Assembly: GCA_900696625.1 (NCBI GenBank)
Contig: CAADGU010000056.1
Coordinates: 1 to 64,000 of the forward strand
Source of the DNA: an uncultured Chloroflexota bacterium
GTDB lineage: Bacteria > Chloroflexota > Anaerolineae > Promineifilales > Promineifilaceae
DNA: 64,000 nucleotides
Reading direction: 5' to 3'
In this document: one piece after another, positions 29,100 to 37,740 of the stretch
How the letters are laid out: each line of letters opens with the position of its first letter
Numbering within the stretch: the first letter of the stretch is position 1
The notes under the pieces: generated by a model
Database searches by the model: none
What the model saw: only the letters and a program-made list of their open reading frames with translations
What the model was told of the DNA's origin: nothing
Made by a program: the position numbers and the translations under genes

Positions 29100-29735
29100 T
29101 TATCCTGCACCATCCAACCCGTAGACGATTGACTTTACGCCATTATCTTCCATCACTGTATCGGCTGAAAAGGAGAGAAGCGAAATCACCATGAGCAAAT
29201 CCATGGCGGAACCACCGGCGTTGAGGGCCACAAAGAATAAGAGGATGGGCACAAGGAGCATGGGTACAACCAGCATCAATGGCACACCAACCAACGTCAA
29301 TAAAACCAGCGGCGCCAGTCCCACGACAAGAACCTGATTGCGCGAGAAATAAACCCCAGGCGGCGCGGCGGTATATGGGGCCAGACCTTGCAGGCCAAAT
29401 CGGGGACGCCGGCCGGAAAATCCCCAATAAAACAGGCCATGTACCAGTTCGTGGATGATCAGCACCAGGATCAGGGCGATGACAAAATCACGAATCAGGA
29501 TAAAAGGCAAGCTGAACAGTGTGCCTGTGGCCGTGGTGGTGAGCATATCACTCAGCCGTATGCCAGCCAGCGCCGCAGGGCGAAATGTGGTGATGAATTG
29601 TGTGAGGAGCCAGATCGTGACGACGAGCAGCGCGCTGCCGGTCAGAACGGCAGCCACAGCATATTTCCAATTCTTCAATGGATCAAGAACAGCCTGTTGG
29701 CTGTAACCAGGCGGCATGGTTGTCCTCGCTTTCAT
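29100..29735 (-). CDS. DUF3267-like zinc-metalloprotease membrane protein
   Basis: A 211-residue protein with four to five membrane helices. The second or third helix has HELVHGLFYWGFSG (near 91-104), the HExxH zinc motif of DUF3267/M50-like proteins. Its start overlaps the ABC permease stop by 4 nt, so it is the last gene of the ABC operon (29.1-32.7 kb). It may process or regulate the permease or another membrane protein. Confidence 0.65.
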   Translation of the reverse strand: MKARTTMPPGYSQQAVLDPLKNWKYAVAAVLTGSALLVVTIWLLTQFITTFRPAALAGIRLSDMLTTTATGTLFSLPFILIRDFVIALILVLIIHELVHGLFYWGFSGRRPRFGLQGLAPYTAAPPGVYFSRNQVLVVGLAPLVLLTLVGVPLMLVVPMLLVPILLFFVALNAGGSAMDLLMVISLLSFSADTVMEDNGVKSIVYGLDGAG

Positions 29736-31306
29736 AAAATCTCCATTTGTCGCCGCCGCACCAGTAGCGCCAGCCCCAACAGCGGCAGGCTGACGGCGAT
29801 ATAAAACCAGGGTACCCCCATCGCCAGCGCGTCGCCGGTGGCGCCGGTGATGTCAAAAGCAGTCAGCCCGTTCAGCGGGCCGAGATACCAGTAGATGAGC
29901 AGTAGAATTTGCAACGGCCGTTCCGTTCCCCCCACCACACCCAACAACAGCGCCAGCGAAGGGATAAACAACGCACCCGCCACAAAACCGGGCAGCAGGG
30001 CCGGTTCTGTTAACAAACGGAGCAGCACCCCACTACCCACGATGCAATAAAGCAGAACGCCAGCCATCCAGGTCGCCGGTAATTGCCGCCACAGGGGCGA
30101 AGGGGCGCTGAACAGCAGTTGGTCCACCCCGTATTTGCGCCCCCGCATCCCCATCTCTGACCAAAGCGGCAGGGGCCAGAGCCAGACCAGAGGCAGCAGC
30201 CAGCGCTGCACTGTTTCCAGTGGCGCCAGCAGACAGGCCACAATCAGCCCGGCAGCAACGGCGTACCAGAGGGCAGAGCGGCCTTTGAGCAGAAGTTTGA
30301 GTTCGGCAGCGACGATTTGGGCGAAGAGACTGATCTGATTGTGGGAAGGGGCAACCAGCGTCAACTGGCCGCTGTGTGCAATGTTAGTTTGGATGGTTGC
30401 CTGTTTGTAAAACGATTTGCTAAATCGTTTAACCGGCATCCACTGCCGCCAGGTGGTAAATCTCCGGGCGCGTGGCGCACGCAGACGATATCGTGCCGGG
30501 TCGAAGCGGTCGAAGGGCAAGGCCGCCAACGCCGCCAGCAGCAGAGCGGCGGCTAGATAAATCAGGCGTGGCCCAGCAACGGCCGTCCAATCAAAACCGC
30601 CCCAGAGGAACGTCTGCATTTCCACAACTTCGGTGGCGCCCAAAACGATACCGCCGCTGTAATCCGCGCCCTGTGCGCGGAGGGCAACGGCCATTTCCTG
30701 CTCGATGACCTGAAAAGCGAGCAGATGGCCGCCCACCGCCGGAATCATGAAAAGCCAGAGGAAGAAGTAAAGGACGTTGCCGCCCGTTTCCCGCAAAAAG
30801 GGGGAGCAGTCGAAGAAAACGGCCGTAGCCGCCGCCAGCAAAACCACGGGCACAGCAAATACCAGGAACGGCATCAACAGTTGGTACAGGTTGAGCGTCT
30901 TGTCCTCGCCGTGAATGAGCAGCATCACCAGAGCGGCCAACGCCAACACGCCGACGATGACGAGGAGAACGGCCGTGTTGCTGGCAAATTTGCCCCACAC
31001 ATACGCCAGCCGGCGCAACGGGGAAGCTGCTAAAATTTGCCCCACACCCGTTTGCCGGTCTTGCTGCACATTGCCACGTACCAGATAAAAACCGATCAGC
31101 GACAGGAAAAAGGTCAGGGTGATGGCCATCAGCGTGCCAATCCAGGCGGCATTGTATACACCCCGGTAGCTGCCCAGGCGTAAGACGAAAAGGCCGTTGA
31201 TGACCTGGTACCCCAACAGAACGGCCAGGGCGACAATTACCAGAAAGCTAAAGCGGCGCACCCGCTCGCGGAAATCGGCCAGAGCCAGATGGTAAAGGGC
31301 GTTCAT
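29732..31306 (-). CDS. ABC-2 type transporter permease
   Basis: A 524-residue polytopic membrane protein with two sets of about six helices separated by a hydrophilic middle (about 265-320). The first half has the ABC-2 pattern (RQTGVGQILAASPLRRLAYVWGKF). The gene overlaps the upstream ATP-binding gene by 4 nt and the downstream DUF3267 gene by 4 nt. It would be the membrane subunit of an exporter of unknown substrate. Confidence 0.82.
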   Translation of the reverse strand: MNALYHLALADFRERVRRFSFLVIVALAVLLGYQVINGLFVLRLGSYRGVYNAAWIGTLMAITLTFFLSLIGFYLVRGNVQQDRQTGVGQILAASPLRRLAYVWGKFASNTAVLLVIVGVLALAALVMLLIHGEDKTLNLYQLLMPFLVFAVPVVLLAAATAVFFDCSPFLRETGGNVLYFFLWLFMIPAVGGHLLAFQVIEQEMAVALRAQGADYSGGIVLGATEVVEMQTFLWGGFDWTAVAGPRLIYLAAALLLAALAALPFDRFDPARYRLRAPRARRFTTWRQWMPVKRFSKSFYKQATIQTNIAHSGQLTLVAPSHNQISLFAQIVAAELKLLLKGRSALWYAVAAGLIVACLLAPLETVQRWLLPLVWLWPLPLWSEMGMRGRKYGVDQLLFSAPSPLWRQLPATWMAGVLLYCIVGSGVLLRLLTEPALLPGFVAGALFIPSLALLLGVVGGTERPLQILLLIYWYLGPLNGLTAFDITGATGDALAMGVPWFYIAVSLPLLGLALLVRRRQMEIL

Positions 31307-32187
31307 CGAGCTGCCTCCGGTCGCGGGGCGATGAAGTAGAGGTAGGCGTCTTCCAGTGTGGCGGGCAGCGGCGCGGCGTCCGGGTGCGGCGCGTGGTCAC
31401 TGACAATGCGGGCCAAGACGCCATCGGCGCGGCGGATGGTGTTGGCGACAAGATGGTGTTGGCGAACGGCCGTTAAATCACCACTGGAAATCACCCAACC
31501 CCACACCTTGCCTTCCACCGCGCGCAACAGTTCTTCAGGCAAGGCGTGATGCAGGAGACGGCCGTCCGCAATCAAGGCAATGCTGGTCGCTGTCGCCTCC
31601 ACATCGGAGACAATGTGAGTGGACAACATGACAATCCGCTCGCCGGCCAGGTCGGCGATCAGGTTGCGGAAACGCACCCGCTCCTCCGGGTCCAGGCCCA
31701 CCGTCGGCTCGTCTACAATGAGCAAGTGCGGGTCGTTGAGCAGCGCCTGGGCAATGCCCACCCGCTGCCGCATCCCGCCAGAAAAGCCACCGATGGGCCG
31801 GTAAGCGGCGTCGGTGAGATTGACCAGTTGGATAAGTTCGTCAATGCGGCAGCGGGCCTGGGTTCGCACCAGCCCTTTCACCGCCGCCAGATAAGTCAGG
31901 AACTCGACCACATTCAGGTTGGGGTAAACGCCAAAATCCTGGGGCAGATAACCCAAAACCTGGCGCAAATGGTCTGGCTGCCGGGCTACGTCCACACCGT
32001 TCCAGGAAATGGTTCCGCTGGTGGGATGGGTAATAGTGGCGATCATACGCATGACGGTGGATTTGCCCGCCCCATTTGGCCCCAGCAGACCCAATATCCC
32101 CGGCCCCAGACGCAGGCTGAAATCGCGCAATCCCCATATGTTACGGCCGTATTGTTTGCTCAGGTTCTCAATTCGCAATTCCATCAT
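31303..32187 (-). CDS. ABC transporter ATP-binding protein
   Basis: A 294-residue ATPase with Walker A LLGPNGAGKST (near 34-44), signature SGGMRQRVGIA (near 135), Walker B LLIVDEPTVGLDPEE and a switch His in STHIVSD. The C-terminal 80 residues (after GRLLHH) form a regulatory tail typical of ABC-2 exporters. Both ends overlap neighbours by 4 nt (ATGA), so it is translationally coupled with the permease. It powers export of an unknown substrate. Confidence 0.93.
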   Translation of the reverse strand: MMELRIENLSKQYGRNIWGLRDFSLRLGPGILGLLGPNGAGKSTVMRMIATITHPTSGTISWNGVDVARQPDHLRQVLGYLPQDFGVYPNLNVVEFLTYLAAVKGLVRTQARCRIDELIQLVNLTDAAYRPIGGFSGGMRQRVGIAQALLNDPHLLIVDEPTVGLDPEERVRFRNLIADLAGERIVMLSTHIVSDVEATATSIALIADGRLLHHALPEELLRAVEGKVWGWVISSGDLTAVRQHHLVANTIRRADGVLARIVSDHAPHPDAAPLPATLEDAYLYFIAPRPEAAR

Positions 32188-32744
32188 GCGTTCCTTATAG
32201 TAGCGGCGTCAATGCTGGATAAATTCTTGACTTCAAACACCAGTAACAGGCTAAAAACAACCTCAACCCCGATCATCAATCCGGCCACGACAGATGGTGG
32301 GAAATTGATTCCGATGAGCAGCGCGGCAATCGGGATAATGACCGACAGCGCCATGTAGCTTCTGGATTGGTACAGCCAGCCATAGGGCAACAAATGGGCG
32401 CCAAATATCATCGCCAGGATCATCACCATTTTCTCTGGGGCAGCGTTATATACCCACATGGCAATCAGCAGATAGAGCATTTGATTGAGGGAAAACAAGA
32501 CGCCCAAATTGGTCAGCGGATTACCCTTATTGGTGAAATCTACCCGAATCAGTTTGGAAATGGCAAAGGCCAGGGGCAGCAGCGGGGCCGTAAAACAGAA
32601 GGTAAGCAGGTTTTTGGTCAGGATAGGCAAATCGGTCAAATGGACAATGAAGACGGCCGTCCATATGAGGATCGAAGCCAGAATAAAGTGTAACCCTTTT
32701 TTCTGCCGGTACGCGCTATCGAATCGCATCTCATCTAAATTCAT
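32184..32744 (-). CDS. Membrane protein, DUF7010-like
   Basis: A 186-residue protein with about six membrane helices (including ASILIWTAVFIVHL and SVIIPIAALLIGINF). The FGAHLLPYGWLYQS segment recalls DUF7010 proteins, from memory and not confirmed. It is the first gene of the ABC operon and overlaps the ATP-binding gene by 4 nt. Its function is unknown. Confidence 0.6.
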   Translation of the reverse strand: MNLDEMRFDSAYRQKKGLHFILASILIWTAVFIVHLTDLPILTKNLLTFCFTAPLLPLAFAISKLIRVDFTNKGNPLTNLGVLFSLNQMLYLLIAMWVYNAAPEKMVMILAMIFGAHLLPYGWLYQSRSYMALSVIIPIAALLIGINFPPSVVAGLMIGVEVVFSLLLVFEVKNLSSIDAATIRNA

Positions 32745-32775
32745 CTCGAAACCCCTCTTGTGCCTGGCGGGGCGA

Positions 32776-33669
32776 TTAACTGCCCGCTACCAGGACAACC
32801 CTATTGACAATGAAAAATCCTATATGGGCTGCGGCGTGCGCCACCATCGCCGTTTCCAAATTGCGCCGCCAGAAAAGCCAGCCAAAGAGCAGGCCGCCCA
32901 ACGCATTCAACAAAATGGTGCGGAAAATAATCAGCGGCGTCAGGACAACTATCCCCGCCAACGCTGGCAAGTGGCCTACGCCGAACAGTATAGCCGCCAG
33001 GATGATCGCCAGCCACATAATGGTCGGCCGGGGCGTGCCCTTTCCCCGCTGTAAAATGCGCCAGCCTAACCAGGCGAGCAGGCTCATAAAGCCCCAACGC
33101 AGCATCAACTCTTCGGTAATGCCGCCGTACAGCAGACCCATCAGGAGTTGCGTGAAGGGGTTGCCCTCGGTCGGCATTTCACCGATGATCTCGGCGTTGG
33201 CAAAGGGATTTATGAGCTGGTCCAGCCCCAAAACGACGATGGAAAAAAACAGACCAGACATAAATGCCAGGGGGATATGGGGCCGCAGGTTGGGCCAAAC
33301 GACTTGCTCTGAGCTTGTCGAGGGGGCCGTTCCCGTCCGCACCTTCTCCGCCACCAACGAGCGCAAGCCGATCCGATGGGCCAGCAGCGTCCCCACGGCT
33401 ACGGTAATTGCCAACAAGATGATGGGGTTAAGCAGCGACAGCAGGACAACCACGGGTATAGGCATCGCGGCCAACTCTGGCGGCAGCGCGTCCAATTGCG
33501 TCATAATCAACGGTATCAGCGATAGAACACCGAGAAGTCCCAGGCCAAAGAGGGCCAGAAAAGTTTTACCAAAGTGGGTATCGTCGGTAGGCGATGTGCC
33601 TTTCATACTGGTTGGGTTTGTCACAATATTCACAATTTCCTCCGTCGCTTTGCGGCAGAACAGCATCAT
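32776..33669 (-). CDS. CPBP-family intramembrane protease
   Basis: A 297-residue membrane protein. The C-terminal half has the CPBP motifs: GGITEELMLRWGF (Glu-Glu and Arg), FGVGHLPAL (His) and a late NALGGLLFGWLFWRRNLETAMVAHAAAH. A stretch near residues 117-123 (STSSEQVV) is encoded by a copy of the TTGTCCTGAGC..GTCGAAGG element. Its upstream spacer has the third copy of the GGCGTA direct-repeat motif, 29-73 nt before the start at 33669. The N-terminal 20 residues may not be translated if ATG for MKGTSP is used. Substrate unknown. Confidence 0.8.
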   Translation of the reverse strand: MMLFCRKATEEIVNIVTNPTSMKGTSPTDDTHFGKTFLALFGLGLLGVLSLIPLIMTQLDALPPELAAMPIPVVVLLSLLNPIILLAITVAVGTLLAHRIGLRSLVAEKVRTGTAPSTSSEQVVWPNLRPHIPLAFMSGLFFSIVVLGLDQLINPFANAEIIGEMPTEGNPFTQLLMGLLYGGITEELMLRWGFMSLLAWLGWRILQRGKGTPRPTIMWLAIILAAILFGVGHLPALAGIVVLTPLIIFRTILLNALGGLLFGWLFWRRNLETAMVAHAAAHIGFFIVNRVVLVAGS

Positions 33670-33697
33670 GACCGCATGTTTCTTTAATTGTCAACAG

Positions 33698-33742
33698 GAT
33701 AACGGCCGTTTAGACGTAGCCGCATGGGGCAAAAGGCGTATT
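33698..33742 (-). promoter_or_regulatory. GGCGTA direct-repeat motif, copy C
   Basis: GATAACGGCCGT is followed by GACGTA (33713-33718) and GGCGTA (33735-33740), with the sequence between them CGCATGGGGCAAAA. The spacing is 22 bp, two helical turns. The same element occurs upstream of the serine hydrolase operon and the MalT operon. It is upstream of the CPBP gene. Proposed operator, possibly for the MalT-like regulator. Confidence 0.5.
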
Positions 33743-33746
33743 ACCG

Positions 33747-34700
33747 TCACTCGCCGACTATTTCCGACAAGAACAGCCGCGTCTCGGCGGCAATGGTTTC
33801 GGCCGCCAGGTTATGGACGTAGTGGCTCACATCCAACAGCAGGTAACGGCCGTTGGGCGCTTCTTCCGTGTAGGCGACCAAAAGCTCAACCCAATTCCGT
33901 ACCGGCAAATCGGCCCCGTTAGAAATAAAGAAATAGATGGGCACAGCAGGGATACCCTGGGCGACGACTTGTTCAGCGTTGGCCTGGGTTGCGTCAATTT
34001 CGGCCAGCATATTGGCCGACCAGGTGCGCCGGTACAGCATGGCGCAGTAGGTGGCTGCTTCTTCATCCGTTAAATGCCCCTGGCTGACCGCTTCCGACCC
34101 ATGGCAAAGCGCCGGAACCAGGCGCAGCAGACCGCTGCGCGCCACAAAAGCCCCCAGGCCGATCAGCAGCCGGGGCGGCGGCATTTCGGCGTACACCGGC
34201 GGCACGGCTGGATCCAACCCGACAATCGCCACGACTTCTGCCGGGTAGAGATTGGCCCAATGCAGCGCTTCCAGGCCGGACATGGAGTGAGGCAACAAGA
34301 CGTAAGGCGGGTCTTCCCCCGCAGTTGCCAACGCTCGCCGGGTTTCAGCGACCACCGTGTCTATGTCGCGGGGCGTGTCGCTTTCGTCGCTCCAGCCGTA
34401 GCCCGCCCGCTCCACCACGACAATGCGATAATCGTCGGACAGGCGGCGGTAAAGTCCTCTAAAATCGAGCGTGGGGGCGGTGGTCCCGCTGCCCGACAGG
34501 AAAACCAGGGTTGGCTCGCCTGTCCCTTCGCTGTAGACGTGCAGCCGATGACCGTTAACTTTTACCACTTGACCCGGCGGTGGATAAGCTGCTTCTTCGC
34601 GTGGCAGTTGCAGTCGGTGGTTGATGGTGCTTCCACCTACCAGGAACACCAGGAAGAGACACAGGCCCAGGGCTATCCATTGCAATCTTTTTGTCATCAT
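33747..34700 (-). CDS. Alpha/beta hydrolase, membrane-anchored
   Basis: A 317-residue protein from ATG 34700, which overlaps the upstream stop as ATGA. An N-terminal membrane anchor (about 6-24) is followed by the alpha/beta-hydrolase core: oxyanion region FLSGSGTT, then ERAGYGWSD, nucleophile elbow HSMSG (Ser near residue 137), GLDPAVP and a late catalytic His in DVSHYVHN. It is likely an extracytoplasmic esterase or acylase of unknown substrate. Translational coupling with the serine hydrolase suggests joint action. Confidence 0.8.
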   Translation of the reverse strand: MMTKRLQWIALGLCLFLVFLVGGSTINHRLQLPREEAAYPPPGQVVKVNGHRLHVYSEGTGEPTLVFLSGSGTTAPTLDFRGLYRRLSDDYRIVVVERAGYGWSDESDTPRDIDTVVAETRRALATAGEDPPYVLLPHSMSGLEALHWANLYPAEVVAIVGLDPAVPPVYAEMPPPRLLIGLGAFVARSGLLRLVPALCHGSEAVSQGHLTDEEAATYCAMLYRRTWSANMLAEIDATQANAEQVVAQGIPAVPIYFFISNGADLPVRNWVELLVAYTEEAPNGRYLLLDVSHYVHNLAAETIAAETRLFLSEIVGE

Positions 34701-36787
34701 AACCCCAATAAGTTCCAATAAGACAGCCACCAGACCAGGGCTAACGCCAGAACTGACAGCAGCGTCAGGTGTAGTTTAGGCCAGAGGGCAACGGCCGTTT
34801 CCCGCCAAACCAGGATGACGCTGCCCAACAGCCCTGCGGCGGTCGCCGCCGCCAGCCAGGGCAACAACAACACCAACTCTACCCCAGACGCCTCGCCGAA
34901 GAACAGGCGCGGGACGCCAAAGGCCGGGTCCACGTCGCCCACCAGGCTGGCGAAGGAGAGCAAAAAGAGAAGGAAAGACAGGGAAAAAGCAACGGCCGTC
35001 CAGCGGCTCAGGCGCAGGGATAACAGCCCCTTCGCCCGACTCAGGGCAGGCTGTTTCACCCCAGGATGGCGCAGCCAGCCAACCAACCAGCCAAAACCGG
35101 AGAGGATGAACAGCAGCAGCGTCAAGCCAATCAGCAGGGCGCTGATAGAAAGTGTGGCATACCAGGGTGCCTTAAAGGCAGACGTGGCGGTGAAGTTGAG
35201 GAAAGCAGGACGGCCGTCCAGCGACAACCACTGCCTGCCCTCAGTATCGGTGTGGAAAGCCAGGTCGCCCTGCCCCCATTCATGGCGGAACAGCCCTGGT
35301 TCAACTTCCACATACCGCTCCGGGCGACCCTCTACCATCACCTGCAAATAGCCGTCTCGCGTGGCGCTGACCTGGGCCGCTTCTAGCAGGCGAAACACCG
35401 TTGCCGGGCCACTGAAATCAGCGCGGGCCAGGTGGTATTCACCCGTATAGTCGGCCAACCGGCTGGCGGCGTCCGGCGCGGGCGTCGGGACGGGCAGAAC
35501 AGGCGCGGGGTAATATTGGTCCATAAACCGTTCCCAAAGCTGCTGCGGGGCGTCTACGCCGCCAGCGCCGTTGTAGGCGACGTACAGCCCCACGTTTTCG
35601 GTCGGCAGCAGGTAGAGACCGGCATTAAATTGGAAGGCGGAGCCGCGATGGAAGAGGACGTCATGCCCGTTGCTTCGCTGCATCATAAAGCCATAGCCCA
35701 TGCCGTCCAGGCGCGGGTCGGGGGTGTAGTGGCGGCGGTGCATCAGGTAGACTGTTTCGGGCTGGAGGATGGTAGCGTCGGCGTAACGGCCGTTTTGCAA
35801 ATGGGCGATCATAAAGCGGCTCATGTCGGCCGCCGAGGCGCTCATCGCTCCGGCCGGATACGGCGGGGAAAAGAGGAATCCGCCCGGCAGAGTACTAAGC
35901 TCGCCCGCGCCATAGCCAATCGCCAGGTCGCTGCGCAACTCTGGCGGCACGGGCTGGCGCAGTGTGCTGTGGCGCATCTCCAGCGGGGCGAAAATATGGG
36001 TTTCCACGTAATCAGCGAAAGGTTCGCCGGAGACTCGCTCGACAATGTAGCCAGCCAGGGCTGTGCCGTAGTTGGAGTAAGCCTGTGTCTGTCCTGGCGG
36101 GAAAACCCGCGCCGGTTGCAGTTCAACCAGGTATTGGCGCAAGGGCATCATCTTCTCTGCCGAGAGGACAAACAGCGCTTCGCCCTGGTCGGCAAAACCG
36201 GCCGTGTGGGTCATCAGGTAGGCCAGGGTGATGGGTTCCGGAAAGGTGGCGGGAATAGTGAAGTCCAGATAGTCGTTGACGTCAGCGTGCAGGTCAAGCC
36301 GTCCCTGTTCCGCAAGCTGCATCACGGCCGTCCAGGTGATCAGCTTACCCACCGAACCGGTACGCAAAAGGGTGCGTTCCCCATCCATCAGCCGGTTTTG
36401 GGCCTGGTCGGCCAGGCCATACCCTTTAGTCAGGATTGTTTCACCACCAGCGACAATGGTTACAGCCGCACCGGGGATGCCCAGGTCGGCCAGTTGGGTG
36501 GTGATGGTTTTGTCCAGGAATTGCTCCAGATGGGGCAGCACGGCCGTTTCACCATTGGCCTGGGCGTGTGTGGGCTGGGGGGAAGCGATCAGTAAACCGA
36601 ACAGAGCTAACAACACAAAACCGGATGATCCAGAATCGCGCCGTGACCACCGTTTTTTGAACAGAACCGCGCCTAGGGTAACCATTGCCGTGCCCATGGC
36701 CAGGTAAACCAGGCCGGCCAATGAAGCGCGAGGGGCTAAGTCGGAAACAGCAACGGCCGTTAAGAAATTCGTGATTATTCCTTGCAT
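34697..36787 (-). CDS. Membrane-bound serine hydrolase, class C beta-lactamase fold
   Basis: A 696-residue protein. It has an N-terminal helix and signal-like segment, a serine hydrolase domain (about 85-420) with SVGK (the SxxK nucleophile near 144-147), YSN tyrosine motif (YSNYGTALAGY, near 235) and a late HRGSAFQ-type third motif, then a beta-rich linker and four C-terminal membrane helices (after about 540). Such proteins are penicillin-binding-protein-like esterases or peptidases. A TTGTCCTGAGC-type element lies in frame at 35027-35056. It is followed with overlap by the alpha/beta hydrolase. Confidence 0.85.
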   Translation of the reverse strand: MQGIITNFLTAVAVSDLAPRASLAGLVYLAMGTAMVTLGAVLFKKRWSRRDSGSSGFVLLALFGLLIASPQPTHAQANGETAVLPHLEQFLDKTITTQLADLGIPGAAVTIVAGGETILTKGYGLADQAQNRLMDGERTLLRTGSVGKLITWTAVMQLAEQGRLDLHADVNDYLDFTIPATFPEPITLAYLMTHTAGFADQGEALFVLSAEKMMPLRQYLVELQPARVFPPGQTQAYSNYGTALAGYIVERVSGEPFADYVETHIFAPLEMRHSTLRQPVPPELRSDLAIGYGAGELSTLPGGFLFSPPYPAGAMSASAADMSRFMIAHLQNGRYADATILQPETVYLMHRRHYTPDPRLDGMGYGFMMQRSNGHDVLFHRGSAFQFNAGLYLLPTENVGLYVAYNGAGGVDAPQQLWERFMDQYYPAPVLPVPTPAPDAASRLADYTGEYHLARADFSGPATVFRLLEAAQVSATRDGYLQVMVEGRPERYVEVEPGLFRHEWGQGDLAFHTDTEGRQWLSLDGRPAFLNFTATSAFKAPWYATLSISALLIGLTLLLFILSGFGWLVGWLRHPGVKQPALSRAKGLLSLRLSRWTAVAFSLSFLLFLLSFASLVGDVDPAFGVPRLFFGEASGVELVLLLPWLAAATAAGLLGSVILVWRETAVALWPKLHLTLLSVLALALVWWLSYWNLLGL

Positions 36788-36801
36788 ATCATCCTTCCTT
36801 T

Positions 36802-36895
36802 GTAAGCGTTCAGTCCCTCAAGAGACCTGACAGGTTTTTGGCCTGCAAAGTTTCAAGTTGAACTGGTAAAAAACCTGTCAGGTCTTAACGGTTAC
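36802..36895. repeat. 94-nt hairpin element (MITE-like), copy A
   Basis: The element starts GTAAGCGTTCAG and ends TTAACGGTTAC, nearly inverted ends, and has an inner stem AGACCTGACAGG/CCTGTCAGGTCT. Copy B at 40875-40968 is about 95 percent identical. They flank the MalT regulator block. No transposase is seen. Confidence 0.75.
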
Positions 36896-36926
36896 CTTCC
36901 TTTTGCATTGTGGGTACTTAACTTGA

Positions 36927-36972
36927 GGATAACGGCCGTCCCGGCGTAGGCGCATGGGTCAAACGGCGTATT
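36927..36972 (-). promoter_or_regulatory. GGCGTA direct-repeat motif, copy A
   Basis: GATAACGGCCGT is followed by GGCGTA at 36943-36948 and GGCGTA at 36965-36970 with GCGCATGGGTCAAAC between them. It lies upstream of the serine hydrolase gene and also upstream of the rightward membrane gene at 37083, so it could act on either. Confidence 0.5.
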
Positions 36973-37082
36973 GGGGTAGTATGGCGGAGGGGGTGTGTCT
37001 TGCGGTACGGCCGTTTTATTCCTATACTCTGCCGGATTAACGGCCGTCAGAAAGCGCACGAATTCTCGAAGGAGGTATTGAG

Positions 37083-37730
37083 ATGCCGGAATTGATGAGA
37101 GAGAGACGTAATTATCAAGCCGAAGTTCATTTTGCGCTGGGGGCCGTCATCCAGGGCATCATCGTCGCCGCGCTGGGTGACGAAGTCGCCAGCGTCCTGC
37201 GCACCCAGTCTTTGTTGGAATCAATCCCGGTCTTCTTTGCCGCAGCGCAAAGCCTCCTGATCTGTATCGTGTTCTGGTACAGGTTTATGGATGACTACTT
37301 CTTTGGCTTCCGGGTCCTGGTGATGACGGCCAATACACATTTTTTCTTTGCCTGTTTGTATCTGGTTCTCGGCCTGCAACAGCTTGTCGCCATTCGCTTC
37401 GTGGATGCCCCGCGAGCCTGGATGACGCTATATGTCTTGTTAATTGCCACCACGGTGCTGGGGTCTCGACTGGTATCAGCACGGGCGCAGATCATCAACG
37501 AGGCAGGGGTTAGAGCAGCACTGGACTATGATCCCGGTTCGAAGATGTTTCTCGCCACGTATGTGGCCTCGGTGCTGTGTTTGGTCTTGTGGAATGTGAT
37601 ACCTGCGGTGAATGTGGTCTGGTTTCACATGCTGGCGCTGACTATATCCGCCGTTGGACTGGTCCTGCTGGCGGTCTTCTCCATCCGGGTGTTTCGGCGG
37701 CACCTGGATGTTGGCCGGGAAGTGACGTGA
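37083..37730 (+). CDS. Unknown polytopic membrane protein
   Basis: A 215-residue protein with about six membrane helices. It starts with an AAGGAGGT ribosome site and ATG 37083. No motif is recognised. It converges with the MalT regulator gene, ending 11 nt from its stop. Its promoter region holds GGCGTA motif A and three ACGGCCGT palindromes, so it may be part of the same regulon. Function unknown. Confidence 0.65.
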   Translation: MPELMRERRNYQAEVHFALGAVIQGIIVAALGDEVASVLRTQSLLESIPVFFAAAQSLLICIVFWYRFMDDYFFGFRVLVMTANTHFFFACLYLVLGLQQLVAIRFVDAPRAWMTLYVLLIATTVLGSRLVSARAQIINEAGVRAALDYDPGSKMFLATYVASVLCLVLWNVIPAVNVVWFHMLALTISAVGLVLLAVFSIRVFRRHLDVGREVT

Positions 37731-37740
37731 GCGCGGCGAA

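Noticed and set aside
35432-36595. Rightward 387-codon frame opposite the serine hydrolase
   Set aside because: No ribosome site and no family signal; the leftward frame has SxxK and YSN motifs.
36802-36895. Insertion sequence
   Set aside because: Element is only 94 nt, has no open frame and no target duplication I can confirm, so it is listed as a MITE-like hairpin.
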